Positions 47,016 through 55,621 are shown, numbered from the stretch's first letter. The stretch is DNA of 64,000 nt from DAOULT01 sp964646625 (GCA_964646625.1 CAZYHC010000021.1:14957-78956), one strand, 5' to 3'. Numbers and translations are program-made. Notes: a model not told the origin generated them from the letters alone.

Positions 47016-48179
47016 TCAACGTAGATAGTCCCTCAGCTTACGACTACGGCTGGGATGGCGTAAACGGTTAAGAGCGTGGGCCTCGATCTGGCGGATACGT
47101 TCGCGGGTTACGCCAAACTTGCGCCCCACTTCCTCCAGAGTATAGTTATACCCATCCACCAGGCCGAAGCGCAATTTCAGGATGCGTACCTCGCGAGGGG
47201 TCAAAGAGGCGAACACAGCATCGAGTTGCTCTCTCAGCAGGCGATGGGTAGCCACGTCGGTAGGAGCCTCCGTTTCCTGATCCTCGATGAAATCACCCAG
47301 GTAGCTATCCTCCTCTTCTCCCATCGGCATCTCCAATGAGAGGGGACGCTGTGAGTTTTTCATGATACGCGCCGCTTTGCTGGGGCTGACGTTCAACTCG
47401 AGGGCAATTTCCTCTAAAGTTGGCTCGCGGCCTAGTTCCTGGGCCAGTCGACGAGAGACCTGATTCAGGCGGGAGATCTGATCGTGCATGTGAACCGGCA
47501 CGCGGATAGTGCGTCCCTGATCGGCAATGGCCCGACTGACAGCCTGACGAATCCACCAGGTGGCGTAAGTGCTGAATTTATAGCCGCGCCGATAGTCAAA
47601 TTTTTTCACGGCCCGGATCAGACCGATATTACCTTCCTGGATGAGATCGAGCAAAGGCACTCCTCGTCCCACGTACTTCTTGGCCACACTGACCACCAGA
47701 CGGGAGTTAGCCTTGATGAGATGTTCACGGGCTGCCTGTCCCTTCCTGACTTGCTGTTCCAGCATCGCTCTATTTTCCTTCTCACCACTAATCAAACATC
47801 GCTGGGCAAGTCGTCCCCGTTCCATCTGTTGGGCCAACTCCACCTCTTCTTCCATCGTCAGTAGAGGAATGCGCCCGATCTCTCTCAGGTATAGGCTGAT
47901 CGCATTGTCAACGTCTATTTCACGCCCATCATCTTCCTCTTCGCGAGCCTGGCCTCTTGCTTCACCATCTACTGTTTTTGTCTCTAGCACCAGAGACTTT
48001 TCTTTTTCATCGTTCAAATCAATCCCCCGTTCAAAGAGGATAGCCAGAAGATTATCCACATCCTCAATCTCGTTCTCAGCCTGGGGAAAAGCTTCCAGGA
48101 TATCGTCGCAGGTGATAAAGCCTCGATCTTCACCCACCCGGAGCAGACGCTCGATATCGTTCGACATATCTTCCAGCAT
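47016..48179 (-). CDS. rpoD: Primary RNA polymerase sigma factor (RpoD/SigA)
   Basis: 387 residues. Region 1.1-like helices fill the first 60 residues, followed by the acidic linker. Region 2 has DLIQEGNIGLIRAVKKFDY and GYKFSTYATWWIRQAVSRAI, which melt and bind the -10. Region 3 has RRLAQELGREPTLEEIALEL, and region 4 ends LEEVGRKFGVTRERIRQIEA, which binds the -35. The length is that of a compact primary sigma factor. GGGAG lies eight bases before the ATG. A possible -10 (TATAAT, 48197-48202) lies close upstream without a clear -35. Confidence 0.95.
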   Translation of the reverse strand: MLEDMSNDIERLLRVGEDRGFITCDDILEAFPQAENEIEDVDNLLAILFERGIDLNDEKEKSLVLETKTVDGEARGQAREEEDDGREIDVDNAISLYLREIGRIPLLTMEEEVELAQQMERGRLAQRCLISGEKENRAMLEQQVRKGQAAREHLIKANSRLVVSVAKKYVGRGVPLLDLIQEGNIGLIRAVKKFDYRRGYKFSTYATWWIRQAVSRAIADQGRTIRVPVHMHDQISRLNQVSRRLAQELGREPTLEEIALELNVSPSKAARIMKNSQRPLSLEMPMGEEEDSYLGDFIEDQETEAPTDVATHRLLREQLDAVFASLTPREVRILKLRFGLVDGYNYTLEEVGRKFGVTRERIRQIEAHALNRLRHPSRSRKLRDYLR

Positions 48180-48215
48180 GGATACCGCTCCCGATTATTA
48201 TATTATGTTTACTGA

Positions 48216-49079
48216 TTATGGCTGAGCCGTGGTCGTTTTTGTCGGTCTGGCGGTGGTGTCCGTCGGCGCCAGCGTGGACGTGGGCGTTGGCTCAACGACC
48301 TCTGTAGCGGTTGGTTCGGCGGTAGCCGTGTCCGTCGGTGGGCGCTCTGTGGTTGGCAGTTCCACGCCGGGCAAAACGGTCGGGGCGATGGCTTCTGTAC
48401 TGGTCGGTTCAGCGGTGGCTGTGATCGTCGGCTCAGCGGTCATGGTGGTTGTTGGCTCCACTGTAGCCGTTATCGTCTCAGGTGGTATTATAGTGACCGG
48501 CACAGTGATGACAGGCGTATCGGTGGCCGTAGGGATGGGCGTTGGCTTCTCAGGCGGCTCGGTGATAAGCCTTTCCAGGTCATGGCCTATGGTGCTGGCC
48601 ACAATGTAGACGGCCGGGTCGCCTTCCTTCTGAATGTAATAGCTGGCTTCGTTGGGAGTCTGATCGCCTATAAACAGGTTTTCCTCTTCCTCGCTCTTCA
48701 GCTTGATGGTGGCGGTGATTTGTGGGGAGGTCAAACCGTAGTCGGCCAGGTTCTCCGCCGTGTCGGTCAGGGCGCGGCTGGCCATCAGCTTGGCTATCCG
48801 GAGGGCCAGGGAGTCGAGCCGGCCTTTATCGGCCTCTGCCTGGGTCGGTTCTTCCATTTGCCAGGATTCCCCGTCCTCGGTCCGTTTCACGCGGGTTCTT
48901 CCTTCCTCACTCTGCACCGTCAACTGGACGATGTCTCCATCGGCCATATCGAAAATGGTCACGGCAGTGGTAGGCGTGGTTTCAACTTCTGGCTCCTTCT
49001 TCTTCATTTCGAAAAAGTAGACATAGCCGCCAAGTAGCACTAATACTATTACCAGGATAAGGGTGTTACGCCACTTCAC
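48216..49079 (-). CDS. DUF4340 protein with Thr-Pro/Ala repeat tail
   Basis: Single-pass membrane protein of about 287 residues. The N-terminal helix (LILVIVLVLLGGYVYFF) is followed by a DUF4340 domain (to about 180) and a C-terminal tail of more than 100 residues made of Thr-Pro-Ala-Glu repeats (TATAEPT-like units). DUF4340 proteins commonly sit next to Gld-type ABC transport genes, as here, and are thought to act outside the membrane with them. A GTG at 49079 has GGAGG eleven bases before it and is preferred; the GTG at 49091 abuts that site. Confidence 0.8.
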   Translation of the reverse strand: MKWRNTLILVIVLVLLGGYVYFFEMKKKEPEVETTPTTAVTIFDMADGDIVQLTVQSEEGRTRVKRTEDGESWQMEEPTQAEADKGRLDSLALRIAKLMASRALTDTAENLADYGLTSPQITATIKLKSEEEENLFIGDQTPNEASYYIQKEGDPAVYIVASTIGHDLERLITEPPEKPTPIPTATDTPVITVPVTIIPPETITATVEPTTTMTAEPTITATAEPTSTEAIAPTVLPGVELPTTERPPTDTATAEPTATEVVEPTPTSTLAPTDTTARPTKTTTAQP

Positions 49080-49196
49080 TTCTATCGTCACCTCCAGAGA
49101 TTAAGTCAGCCGAGTAAACAGAGGTCGTAGATAATATACGTTTTAGCCGTTACATTCGTTTCATTGGATTGACTACGGATCGACCACTGTGGTGGG

Positions 49197-50732
49197 CTAC
49201 CTTCTCTGCCACCAGACCATGGCTCCAATGGCCAGGATGACCAGGGGCAATAAGCCTGCGCTGGAGTAAAGGATGAGCCGCATCTGGGGCGGAGTGAGTA
49301 TGATTTGCCTGGTATCCGGCGGCTTGGGCCGGATGGAGATCAGCTCTTCCTCCTCAGCCAGCCAGTTGATGGCATTCAGGAACAGATCGACGTTGCCGAA
49401 GCCCCTTATAGAGTTGAGAAGGGCGTTGGTTACGAGATCGGAATCGCCAAAGACCACCAGACGGGCCTCGGTCTCTCCCCCTTCCACGCTGGCGGCGATA
49501 GCCAGCGGGCCTTTGATATCCTGCCCCTCATCATAGCGGGCCGTTTTCTGTTGCAGATTTGTCTCTCCCCAGCTATCCTGGCTGGTTTGGGCCAGCAAGA
49601 CGATCCGTAACCCCACTGGAGCATCTTCCAGCTTCTCCACCGAACGGGCCAGGGGATAAAAGGTAGCCAGTCCACCCAGGTCCTTGGTGATCTGGCTGAA
49701 GCTGTAGTTGCTCACCAGGGGGGAGGCCACGTCTCCAAAGAAGGAGCTGGTGGGATCAATGATCACATCGTTCCGCAGATGCAGGCCCCGTTTGCGGAGC
49801 TCGTCGTCGAACGTTTCTTCCAGATTGGGGTCGGACATGATCAGGGCCTTGCCCCCTTCGTTCAGATAACTATCCAGCCTCTCCAGTTCCTTGTCGTCGA
49901 AGAGTGTCTGAGGAGCAGCGATGACCAGCACGGCCAGATCGCTGGGCAGGGTGTCGGTCACGGTAGCCAGGTTGATGACCTCAACCTTATAGTTATCTCT
50001 CTCCAGCAGATCTTTGATCTGGCTGTAACCGTTCTCCCGATAACCGTCAGGGTCGTGCTCCTTATGTCCGGTGGTGAAATAGATTCCCTTCACCTCGTCG
50101 CTGGAAACCTTGACGAGGGCACTGGTCAGGCCCTGTTCGTCCACAGATAGGATCTCCTGTCGTTTATCGCCCCGCTCCAACACAACCGTGCCGTAGGTGG
50201 TGATCTCGTATTGGCGAGCCAGGGCCGGGTTCTGATCGGGGTCGATGAACTCGTAAGTGAGTTTGTTGGTGTAGGCGGTGTATTCGCGCAGCAGGTCTTC
50301 CAGACCTTGTTTTGCTTCTCGCTGGTAGGGGTCGGCTTCCGAGAAGAAAGCGGTGAGCTTAATGGGCTCCTGCAACCCCTGCAAAATCTGTATGGTCTGA
50401 GGCGAGAGGGAAAATTGCTGGTTGGCCGTCAAGTCTTTGCGATATTGATGTCGGTTGGAAAGAAAATTGACCAGCACCAGGATGCCCACAAAAGCCACAC
50501 TCATGACCAGGGCGTTGGACCCATACCGAACCGTGCGCCCGACCAGAAATTTCTTGACCTCTTCTGGCTTAGCCAGGATGTACAGACCGCTCAGGGCCAG
50601 GCCCAGCGCCAGCAGGGCTTCGACCCTGATGTTGAACTGCTGAGTAATGGCGTAGAGGGTCAGGCCGGACAACAGCGCGGCCACCCCGAAATAAGCGATG
50701 TAGGTGCTGATTTTCTCCAGATAAGCGCGCAT
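49197..50732 (-). CDS. GldG-like auxiliary component of ABC transporter
   Basis: 511 residues. Three to four N-terminal helices are followed by a large extracytoplasmic domain (AFFSEADPYQREAKQGLEDL, GKALIMSDPNLEETFDDELR) and a final helix near the C terminus. This matches the GldG/ABC-type uncharacterised transport family, whose exact role is unknown. ATG 50732 has AGGAGG eight bases upstream and overlaps the permease stop as TAATG, so translation is linked. A GTG at 50741 is the alternative. Confidence 0.85.
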   Translation of the reverse strand: MRAYLEKISTYIAYFGVAALLSGLTLYAITQQFNIRVEALLALGLALSGLYILAKPEEVKKFLVGRTVRYGSNALVMSVAFVGILVLVNFLSNRHQYRKDLTANQQFSLSPQTIQILQGLQEPIKLTAFFSEADPYQREAKQGLEDLLREYTAYTNKLTYEFIDPDQNPALARQYEITTYGTVVLERGDKRQEILSVDEQGLTSALVKVSSDEVKGIYFTTGHKEHDPDGYRENGYSQIKDLLERDNYKVEVINLATVTDTLPSDLAVLVIAAPQTLFDDKELERLDSYLNEGGKALIMSDPNLEETFDDELRKRGLHLRNDVIIDPTSSFFGDVASPLVSNYSFSQITKDLGGLATFYPLARSVEKLEDAPVGLRIVLLAQTSQDSWGETNLQQKTARYDEGQDIKGPLAIAASVEGGETEARLVVFGDSDLVTNALLNSIRGFGNVDLFLNAINWLAEEEELISIRPKPPDTRQIILTPPQMRLILYSSAGLLPLVILAIGAMVWWQRR

Positions 50733-51466
50733 TAACTCCACCTCCTGGTCTCCAGGGCGCGGGTGGCCAGGAAAAGGCCCACCGCCATGACGCTCAAATA
50801 ATATACGACATCCTTGGTATCTATCACGCCCTTGGGAAAGTCGAAGAAATGCCCGGAGAGGGCCAGAAACGATAGCACCTGGCTCAGAGGCGGACTGGCG
50901 ACGTTAGAGGCGGCATCTAAGAGCCAGAGAATTAGAAGAACGCCGACCCCCAGGATGGCGGCCACAATCTGGTTTTTGCTCAACGAGGAGGTAAAAAGCC
51001 CTATGGCAAACGCCGCCCCTCCGAAAAGCAGGATGCCCAGGTAGCCGCCAGCCATAGGCCCCCAGTCAGGGTTGGCGTTGAAGATTTTAAGGATGACAGG
51101 ATAATAAAGGGTGCAAATCAGGGTAACCACCAACAGACCCAGGCTGGCCAGGAATTTACCGATTACCACCTCCCAATCTCGCACAGGCGAGGTGAGGAGC
51201 AGTTCAATCGTCCCACTACGCTGCTCCTCGGCCAGAAGACGCATGGTCAACAGCGGCGACATGAAGAGCAAAAGAGTGGTCATATTATGAAATAGATAAC
51301 GCAGAGTAGCCTCGCGCGAATAATAGGTGATCAAAGCGAAAAGATAGCCGGTAACGGCCAAAAAAGCAGCTATCACCAGATAGGCGATAGGTGATGCAAA
51401 GTAAGCTCCCAGTTCTCGTCTGGCGATGTACAGCACGTTGAGCACAGATCGTTTAACGCCACTCAT
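50732..51466 (-). CDS. ABC-2-type permease (GldF-like)
   Basis: 244-residue membrane permease with six helices. The N-terminal part has ARRELGAYFASPIAYLVIAA and a stretch near residue 75 reads LLAEEQRSGTIELLLTSPVR, a hallmark of ABC-2 permeases. With the adjacent ATPase it forms the membrane core of the transporter. AGGAGG lies seven bases before the ATG, which overlaps the ATPase stop by 4 bp. Its substrate is unknown. Confidence 0.9.
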   Translation of the reverse strand: MSGVKRSVLNVLYIARRELGAYFASPIAYLVIAAFLAVTGYLFALITYYSREATLRYLFHNMTTLLLFMSPLLTMRLLAEEQRSGTIELLLTSPVRDWEVVIGKFLASLGLLVVTLICTLYYPVILKIFNANPDWGPMAGGYLGILLFGGAAFAIGLFTSSLSKNQIVAAILGVGVLLILWLLDAASNVASPPLSQVLSFLALSGHFFDFPKGVIDTKDVVYYLSVMAVGLFLATRALETRRWS

Positions 51467-52395
51467 GAAGACACCTCCTGCCCTTGCTCGGCGGTCAGTT
51501 TAAGGAATATCTCTTCCAGGCTCATACCTACGGGGCGCATCTCCAACAGGTTCCAGCCGTGCTCGACCACCGTTTTGGCGATGTGGGCTCGCCGGTCGGC
51601 TCCCAGGGCACTTTCGATCTCGTAGTGGCCGTCTTCCCTGGCCTCGACGGCGGTGACCCCTTCGATTCCCTGGAGCGCGGCGACCATCTCTTCCGGGGGG
51701 GCCTGCACCTGCAAGAAAATACGCTCCGCTCCCTTCAGGCGGGCGGCCAGGCCCTCCGGGGTATCCTCGGCCACGATGCGACCTTCATCTATAATCAGCA
51801 CCCGTTGACAAACCTGGCTGGCTTCGGGCAAAATGTGGGTGCTGAGGATGATGGTCCGCTCCTTCCCCAGTTTACGGATAAGCTCCCGCACCTCGATAAT
51901 CTGTTTCGGGTCCAGGCCAATGGTCGGCTCGTCGAGGATGAGCACCTCGGGGTCGTGCACCAGGGCTTGAGCCAGACCGACCCGCTGACGGTAGCCCTTG
52001 GAGAGTTTGCCGATCAGCATATCGGCGTAGCTTTCAACGTGACAGAGCTCCATCACCTTATCCACTTTGGCTCCACGATGTCGGACCTCGCGCAGACTGG
52101 CCATAAAGTTGAGGTAGGAAGATACTGTCATCTCTGGATACAGGGGTACGGTCTCCGGCATGTAGCCAATGCGCCGCCGCACTTCCAGAGAATGGTCGAA
52201 AACATCGTAGCCAGCTACCCTGGCCGACCCTGCACTGGGGGGCATAAAGCCAGTCAGGATACGCATGGTCGTGGTCTTACCTGCGCCGTTGGGGCCCAAA
52301 AAACCGACCACCTCACCCTCCTCGACGGTGAAACTCACCTCCTGGATAGCTGCCAGGCTGCCATAATATTTGGTCAGATTCTTGACTTCGATCAT
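51463..52395 (-). CDS. ABC transporter ATPase (GldA-like)
   Basis: 310 residues. Walker A is GPNGAGKTTTMRILTG, the signature is KGYRQRVGLAQAL, and Walker B with catalytic Glu is EVLILDEPTIGLDPKQI; the C-terminal 90 residues are a typical DUF4162-like extension. It powers the GldF-like permease. Its promoter carries the clearest of the 11-bp repeat arrays (52473-52516), so this transport operon (52395 to 48216) is likely activator-controlled. Confidence 0.94.
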   Translation of the reverse strand: MIEVKNLTKYYGSLAAIQEVSFTVEEGEVVGFLGPNGAGKTTTMRILTGFMPPSAGSARVAGYDVFDHSLEVRRRIGYMPETVPLYPEMTVSSYLNFMASLREVRHRGAKVDKVMELCHVESYADMLIGKLSKGYRQRVGLAQALVHDPEVLILDEPTIGLDPKQIIEVRELIRKLGKERTIILSTHILPEASQVCQRVLIIDEGRIVAEDTPEGLAARLKGAERIFLQVQAPPEEMVAALQGIEGVTAVEAREDGHYEIESALGADRRAHIAKTVVEHGWNLLEMRPVGMSLEEIFLKLTAEQGQEVSS

Positions 52396-52456
52396 CGCTA
52401 CCGGTCTCCTCTTCCTCTCAATGTTGCTTTACTCTCGCTCGTACAAACCAAACTCC

Positions 52457-52516
52457 ACCATAACACACAAACATTAAAGGAACATTAAAGGAGCGTTAGA
52501 GGGGGATTAAAACCTG
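52457..52516 (-). promoter_or_regulatory. Activator-dependent promoter of the Gld ABC operon: four 11-bp repeats plus -10
   Basis: Plus-strand units begin at 52473, 52484, 52495 and 52506: ATTAAAGGAAC, ATTAAAGGAGC, GTTAGAGGGGG, ATTAAAACCTG. On the coding strand the half-sites are CTTTAAT, CTTTAAT, CTCTAAC and TTTTAAT, separated by 4 nt. Exactly 10 nt later comes TATGGT (52457-52462). No -35 is present. The predicted start near 52450 gives about 55 nt of leader. Confidence 0.8.
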
Positions 52517-52522
52517 GACTTT

Positions 52523-53869
52523 TCAGGTGCCCGGCCCTTCCGAGCCTGCGGGTTTGTCTCGCAGGCCAGGCACCTTTCCCTGGACCTCTCCCTGCATAGA
52601 CCAGGGCCCGGCCCAGGTGATCTTCACTCTGGCCACTCTGCCCCGCCAGGCCGCCTGGCCTCGTGCCAGCGGTTTCTCATCATCGAGGAAGAAGACCAGC
52701 TTGTTGGTGCGGGTGCGCCCCTTCCATTTATCTCCCTTCTTCTCCTCGACCAGAACCTCCAGGGTCTGGCCCAACAATTGGCGATTGATCTGGCCTGCTA
52801 TCGTTTCCTGTAGCTCCTCGATGGCCCGGCGACGGCGTTCTTTCTCCTGGGGGGGCACGTCGTCCGGGAGACGGCTGGCGGCGGTCTGCGGCCTGGGGGA
52901 ATAGGCGGCCACGTGCACCACGTCGAATTGGAGGTCCTCCAGGAGGCGATAGGTGCCCATGAATTGAGCCTGGGTCTCGCCGGGAAAGCCCACGATCACG
53001 TCGGTAGCCAGGCTCACGCCGGGGATGGTCTGGCGTATCCTGGCTATCAGCCGCCGGTAACGTTCCACGGTGTAACCGCGCCCCATACGCCGTAATACCT
53101 GGTCGTCGCCGGCCTGCACCGGCACCTCGACGTGCTCGCAGACTTTGGGCAGATGGGCTACAGTCTCGATAAGTCGGTCGGACATATCTTTGGGATGGGA
53201 GGTCAGGAACCGGATACGCCACAACCCTTCGACCTGGTGGACGGCGGTCAGCAGATCGGCCAGGTCGGGGCGGTCGGGCAGGTCGTGGCCGTATGAATCG
53301 ACGTTCTGCCCCAGGAGGGTCACTTCGCGCCCCCCACGCGCTACCAGGTCGCGCCCTTCGGCCACGATCTCGGCCAGGGGACGGCTCTGCTCCCGCCCTC
53401 GACGGTAGGGCACAATGCAATAGGTGCAGAAATTATTGCACCCGTGAATGATAGGCACGTAAGCACAGACCGGAGCCCGCAGACCGTTTGGTAGGTGCCT
53501 GGCACTTCCCAAAGTGCCAGGCACCTTATGTCCTAAGTATTCCATGAGCGGTTCGAGCTGGGCCGGTTTGAGAAAAAGGTCAGTGTGGGGAAAACGCTCC
53601 CGGAGCGGGGCCAGGTCCTGGCCCACAGCGCACCCCATGAGGACGATGATGGCCTCCGGGCGACGCTCTTTGATGGGCTTCAGGGAGCTAAGGCGGCCAT
53701 AGACTTTGTTTTCGGCGCTCTGCCGCACCACACAGGAGTTGAGTAGTATGAGGTCGGCCTCCTCGGGGCGGGACACGGCTTTGTGGCCCAGGCGTTCCAG
53801 TTCTTCGGCTGTCCGCCGCGAATCGGCCACGTTCATCTGACAGCCAATAGTCCAAAGATAGTATTTCAT
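52523..53869 (-). CDS. miaB: tRNA-2-methylthio-N6-dimethylallyladenosine synthase
   Basis: 448 residues. It methylthiolates isopentenyl-A37 of tRNAs using two iron-sulfur clusters. The N-terminal UPF0004 domain has Cys10, Cys46 and Cys80 for the auxiliary cluster. The radical SAM cysteines are Cys144, Cys148 and Cys151 (GCNNFCTYC). A C-terminal TRAM domain has VEEKKGDKWKGRTRTNKLVF. Residues 115-127 (KVPGTLGSARHLP) are encoded by a perfect palindrome in the linker between the two cluster domains, and the last 17 residues come from a second palindrome. Both are probably tolerated insertions. Confidence 0.93.
   Translation of the reverse strand: MKYYLWTIGCQMNVADSRRTAEELERLGHKAVSRPEEADLILLNSCVVRQSAENKVYGRLSSLKPIKERRPEAIIVLMGCAVGQDLAPLRERFPHTDLFLKPAQLEPLMEYLGHKVPGTLGSARHLPNGLRAPVCAYVPIIHGCNNFCTYCIVPYRRGREQSRPLAEIVAEGRDLVARGGREVTLLGQNVDSYGHDLPDRPDLADLLTAVHQVEGLWRIRFLTSHPKDMSDRLIETVAHLPKVCEHVEVPVQAGDDQVLRRMGRGYTVERYRRLIARIRQTIPGVSLATDVIVGFPGETQAQFMGTYRLLEDLQFDVVHVAAYSPRPQTAASRLPDDVPPQEKERRRRAIEELQETIAGQINRQLLGQTLEVLVEEKKGDKWKGRTRTNKLVFFLDDEKPLARGQAAWRGRVARVKITWAGPWSMQGEVQGKVPGLRDKPAGSEGPGT
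52525..52574. repeat. Nested REP-like palindrome forming the 3' end of miaB
   Basis: Outer arms AGGTGCCCGGCC (52525-52536) and GGCCAGGCACCT pair at 11 of 12 positions, and within them GCCTGCG and CGCAGGC form a second perfect stem. The element encodes the last miaB residues and its stop, and shares GGTGCC/GGCACC ends with the element at 53493. It may stop or stabilise the miaB transcript. Confidence 0.65.
53493..53526. repeat. Perfect REP-like palindrome inside miaB
   Basis: 15-bp arms AGGTGCCTGGCACTT and AAGTGCCAGGCACCT with a CCCA loop. It lies entirely inside miaB and is read in frame without a stop codon on the coding strand. Its arm sequence is shared with 40052-40083 and, partly, with 52525-52574, so it belongs to a dispersed palindrome family. 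Confidence 0.85.
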
Positions 53870-53914
53870 ATATCTATAGTTCTTGGTATCGGCATTCTTG
53901 CTCGAAGATAAGGG

Positions 53915-54208
53915 CTAACTGGGGAAGCTGAGGATCCATTCAAGAGCCTTCCTGATCACCTGTAGCCTCTCCAGCTCGTCGGCAGCCACACCCCACTCTA
54001 TCGAGGTCTCCCAGGATGGATGCTCTGGCACTTCGCCTCGCTCTATTTTGTCCTCGAAAACACTTAAGCTACAGCCATATTCCTTTTCAAAATCGCTTAT
54101 GATACTTTTATATAAACCGATCTGTTTTTCCACATCCTCAATGGTACGGCGCAAAGTGGTAGTGTCAATCGGTAAGGGATGTTTTTCTAATATCTCCGCT
54201 ATTGTCAT
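53915..54208 (-). CDS. Small helical protein related to the TumE antitoxin (orphan)
   Basis: 97 residues, mainly helical and acidic. It shares a pattern with the antitoxin at 59190-59489: Phe-Glu-x-x-Tyr-Gly, then Phe about six residues later, a Gly-x-x-x-x-x-x-x segment, and Glu-x-x-x-Trp (FEKEYGCSLSVFEDKIERGE, SIEWGVAADELERL). Here no toxin-like gene is adjacent: miaB lies downstream and purA upstream. It may be an orphan antitoxin or a partner lost by deletion. Confidence 0.65.
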   Translation of the reverse strand: MTIAEILEKHPLPIDTTTLRRTIEDVEKQIGLYKSIISDFEKEYGCSLSVFEDKIERGEVPEHPSWETSIEWGVAADELERLQVIRKALEWILSFPS

Positions 54209-54222
54209 CTGAGCATCTCTTT

Positions 54223-54293
54223 AACCACAAAGGACACTAAGACACTAAAAATATTAAATATAAAATCTTTGTGTCCTTTGTGTCTTTGTGGTT
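54223..54293. repeat. Imperfect inverted repeat of the AACCACAAAGGACAC type
   Basis: Arms AACCACAAAGGACACTAAG and its near-complement ending CTTTGTGTCTTTGTGGTT flank an A/T-rich centre. A related unit (TAGCCACAGAGTACACAGAG on the minus strand, 54313-54332) forms the very end of purA. Such units are widely dispersed in bacterial genomes; here they fill the gap between purA and the orphan antitoxin-like gene. Confidence 0.7.
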
Positions 54294-54328
54294 CATAAAA
54301 GGATTTTTTTCCTCTGTGTACTCTGTGG

Positions 54329-55606
54329 CTAAGAAACATGGACAGTTTGCTCCCGGTCCGGCCCCACGGAAATAATGACGGCGGGCACCCCGCTCAATTC
54401 CTCCAGGCGTTGCACGTAGCGGCGCGCCGCCTGGGGCAAATCGGTCATCACCCGCGCCTCTCTGATGCTTTGCTGCCAGCCGGGCAGTTCCTCGTAGATG
54501 GGCCGACATTCGGCCAGGACGGCCTGGCTGGTGGGGAAGTGGTCGAGGCGTTGTCCCTGGCAATCGTAGGTCACGCAGATTTTGAGGGTGGGCAGCGAAT
54601 CCAGGACATCCAGTTTGGTGATAGCCAGCCCGGTCAGGCCGTTGACCCGCACGGCGTAACGCAAGGCCACCATGTCCAGCCAGCCGGTGCGTCGTCTGCG
54701 ACCGGTGGTGGTGCCATATTCGTGGCCGACCTCGACCAGGATATCGCCCGTCTCGTCCTGGAGTTCGGTGGGGAAGGCGCCGGCCCCCACACGGGTCTGG
54801 TAGGCCTTGACCACACCCAGCACGTGGTCGATGCGATTCGGTCCCAGCCCCAGGCCGATCAGGGCTCCCCCAGCCACCGGCGAAGAACTGGTCACGTAAG
54901 GATAGGTGCCGTGGTCGATGTCCAGCAGGGTGCCCTGCGCTCCCTCGAAAAGGAGGCGTTTTCCGGCCCAATAAGCTTCGTCTATGAGCAGAGCGGTATC
55001 GGCCACGTAAGCGGCCAGCCGTGCGGCGTAGCCCTGGTATTCCCGGGCCACGGCCTGCGGATCGAGGGGCGGCTGCTCGTAGACCTTTTCCAGGATCACG
55101 TTGTTTTCCTCGACGGCGGCGCTCACCCGTGCGGCAAAATCATCTCCCGTCATGTCCTGAGCACGCAGACCACGACGGGCCACTTTGTCGGTATAGGCCG
55201 GCCCGATGCCCCGCCTGGTGGTGCCGATGGCCTTCTGGCCCCTGGCCGTTTCCGCCGCCCCGTCCAGGACGAGGTGATAGGGCATGATAAGATGGGCCTG
55301 AGCGCTGATCTTGAGCCGCGCCGGGGATACATCGGCTCCTCTGGATGAGAGGTCGTCCAGCTCCTCCAGCAGCCGTTTGGGGTTGATGACCATCCCGTTG
55401 CCCAGAATGCAGATGACGCCAGGGTAGAGGATGCCAGACGGGATGTGGTGCAGCTTGAAGATTTGTTCCCCAATAACCACGGTGTGGCCGGCGTTGTCTC
55501 CTCCCTGGTAACGGGCCACCAGGTCGGACTGGCGGGCCAGCAAGTCGGTGATCTTACCTTTACCTTCGTCGCCCCACTGGGCTCCGATGATTACCGTTGC
55601 AGACAT
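54329..55606 (-). CDS. purA: Adenylosuccinate synthetase
   Basis: 425 residues. It makes adenylosuccinate from IMP, aspartate and GTP in AMP synthesis. Motifs are GDEGKGK (residues 12-18, GTP loop), TTRRGIGPAYTDKVARRGLR, FEGAQGTLLDIDHGTYPYVT and GTTTGRRRRTGWLD, and the length is normal for the family. Its stop codon lies inside a CACAGAG-type repeat unit, so the last residues may vary between strains. A CAGGG ribosome site precedes the ATG. Confidence 0.96.
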   Translation of the reverse strand: MSATVIIGAQWGDEGKGKITDLLARQSDLVARYQGGDNAGHTVVIGEQIFKLHHIPSGILYPGVICILGNGMVINPKRLLEELDDLSSRGADVSPARLKISAQAHLIMPYHLVLDGAAETARGQKAIGTTRRGIGPAYTDKVARRGLRAQDMTGDDFAARVSAAVEENNVILEKVYEQPPLDPQAVAREYQGYAARLAAYVADTALLIDEAYWAGKRLLFEGAQGTLLDIDHGTYPYVTSSSPVAGGALIGLGLGPNRIDHVLGVVKAYQTRVGAGAFPTELQDETGDILVEVGHEYGTTTGRRRRTGWLDMVALRYAVRVNGLTGLAITKLDVLDSLPTLKICVTYDCQGQRLDHFPTSQAVLAECRPIYEELPGWQQSIREARVMTDLPQAARRYVQRLEELSGVPAVIISVGPDREQTVHVS

Positions 55607-55621
55607 TTGTTTCCCTGCCTT

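Noticed and set aside
48197..48202. Possible TATAAT -10 for rpoD
   Set aside because: No supporting -35 was found and the leader would be very short, so it is not called as a promoter.
54237..54971. 244-codon minus-strand frame
   Set aside because: Out-of-frame shadow of purA, rich in Arg, Pro and Gly.
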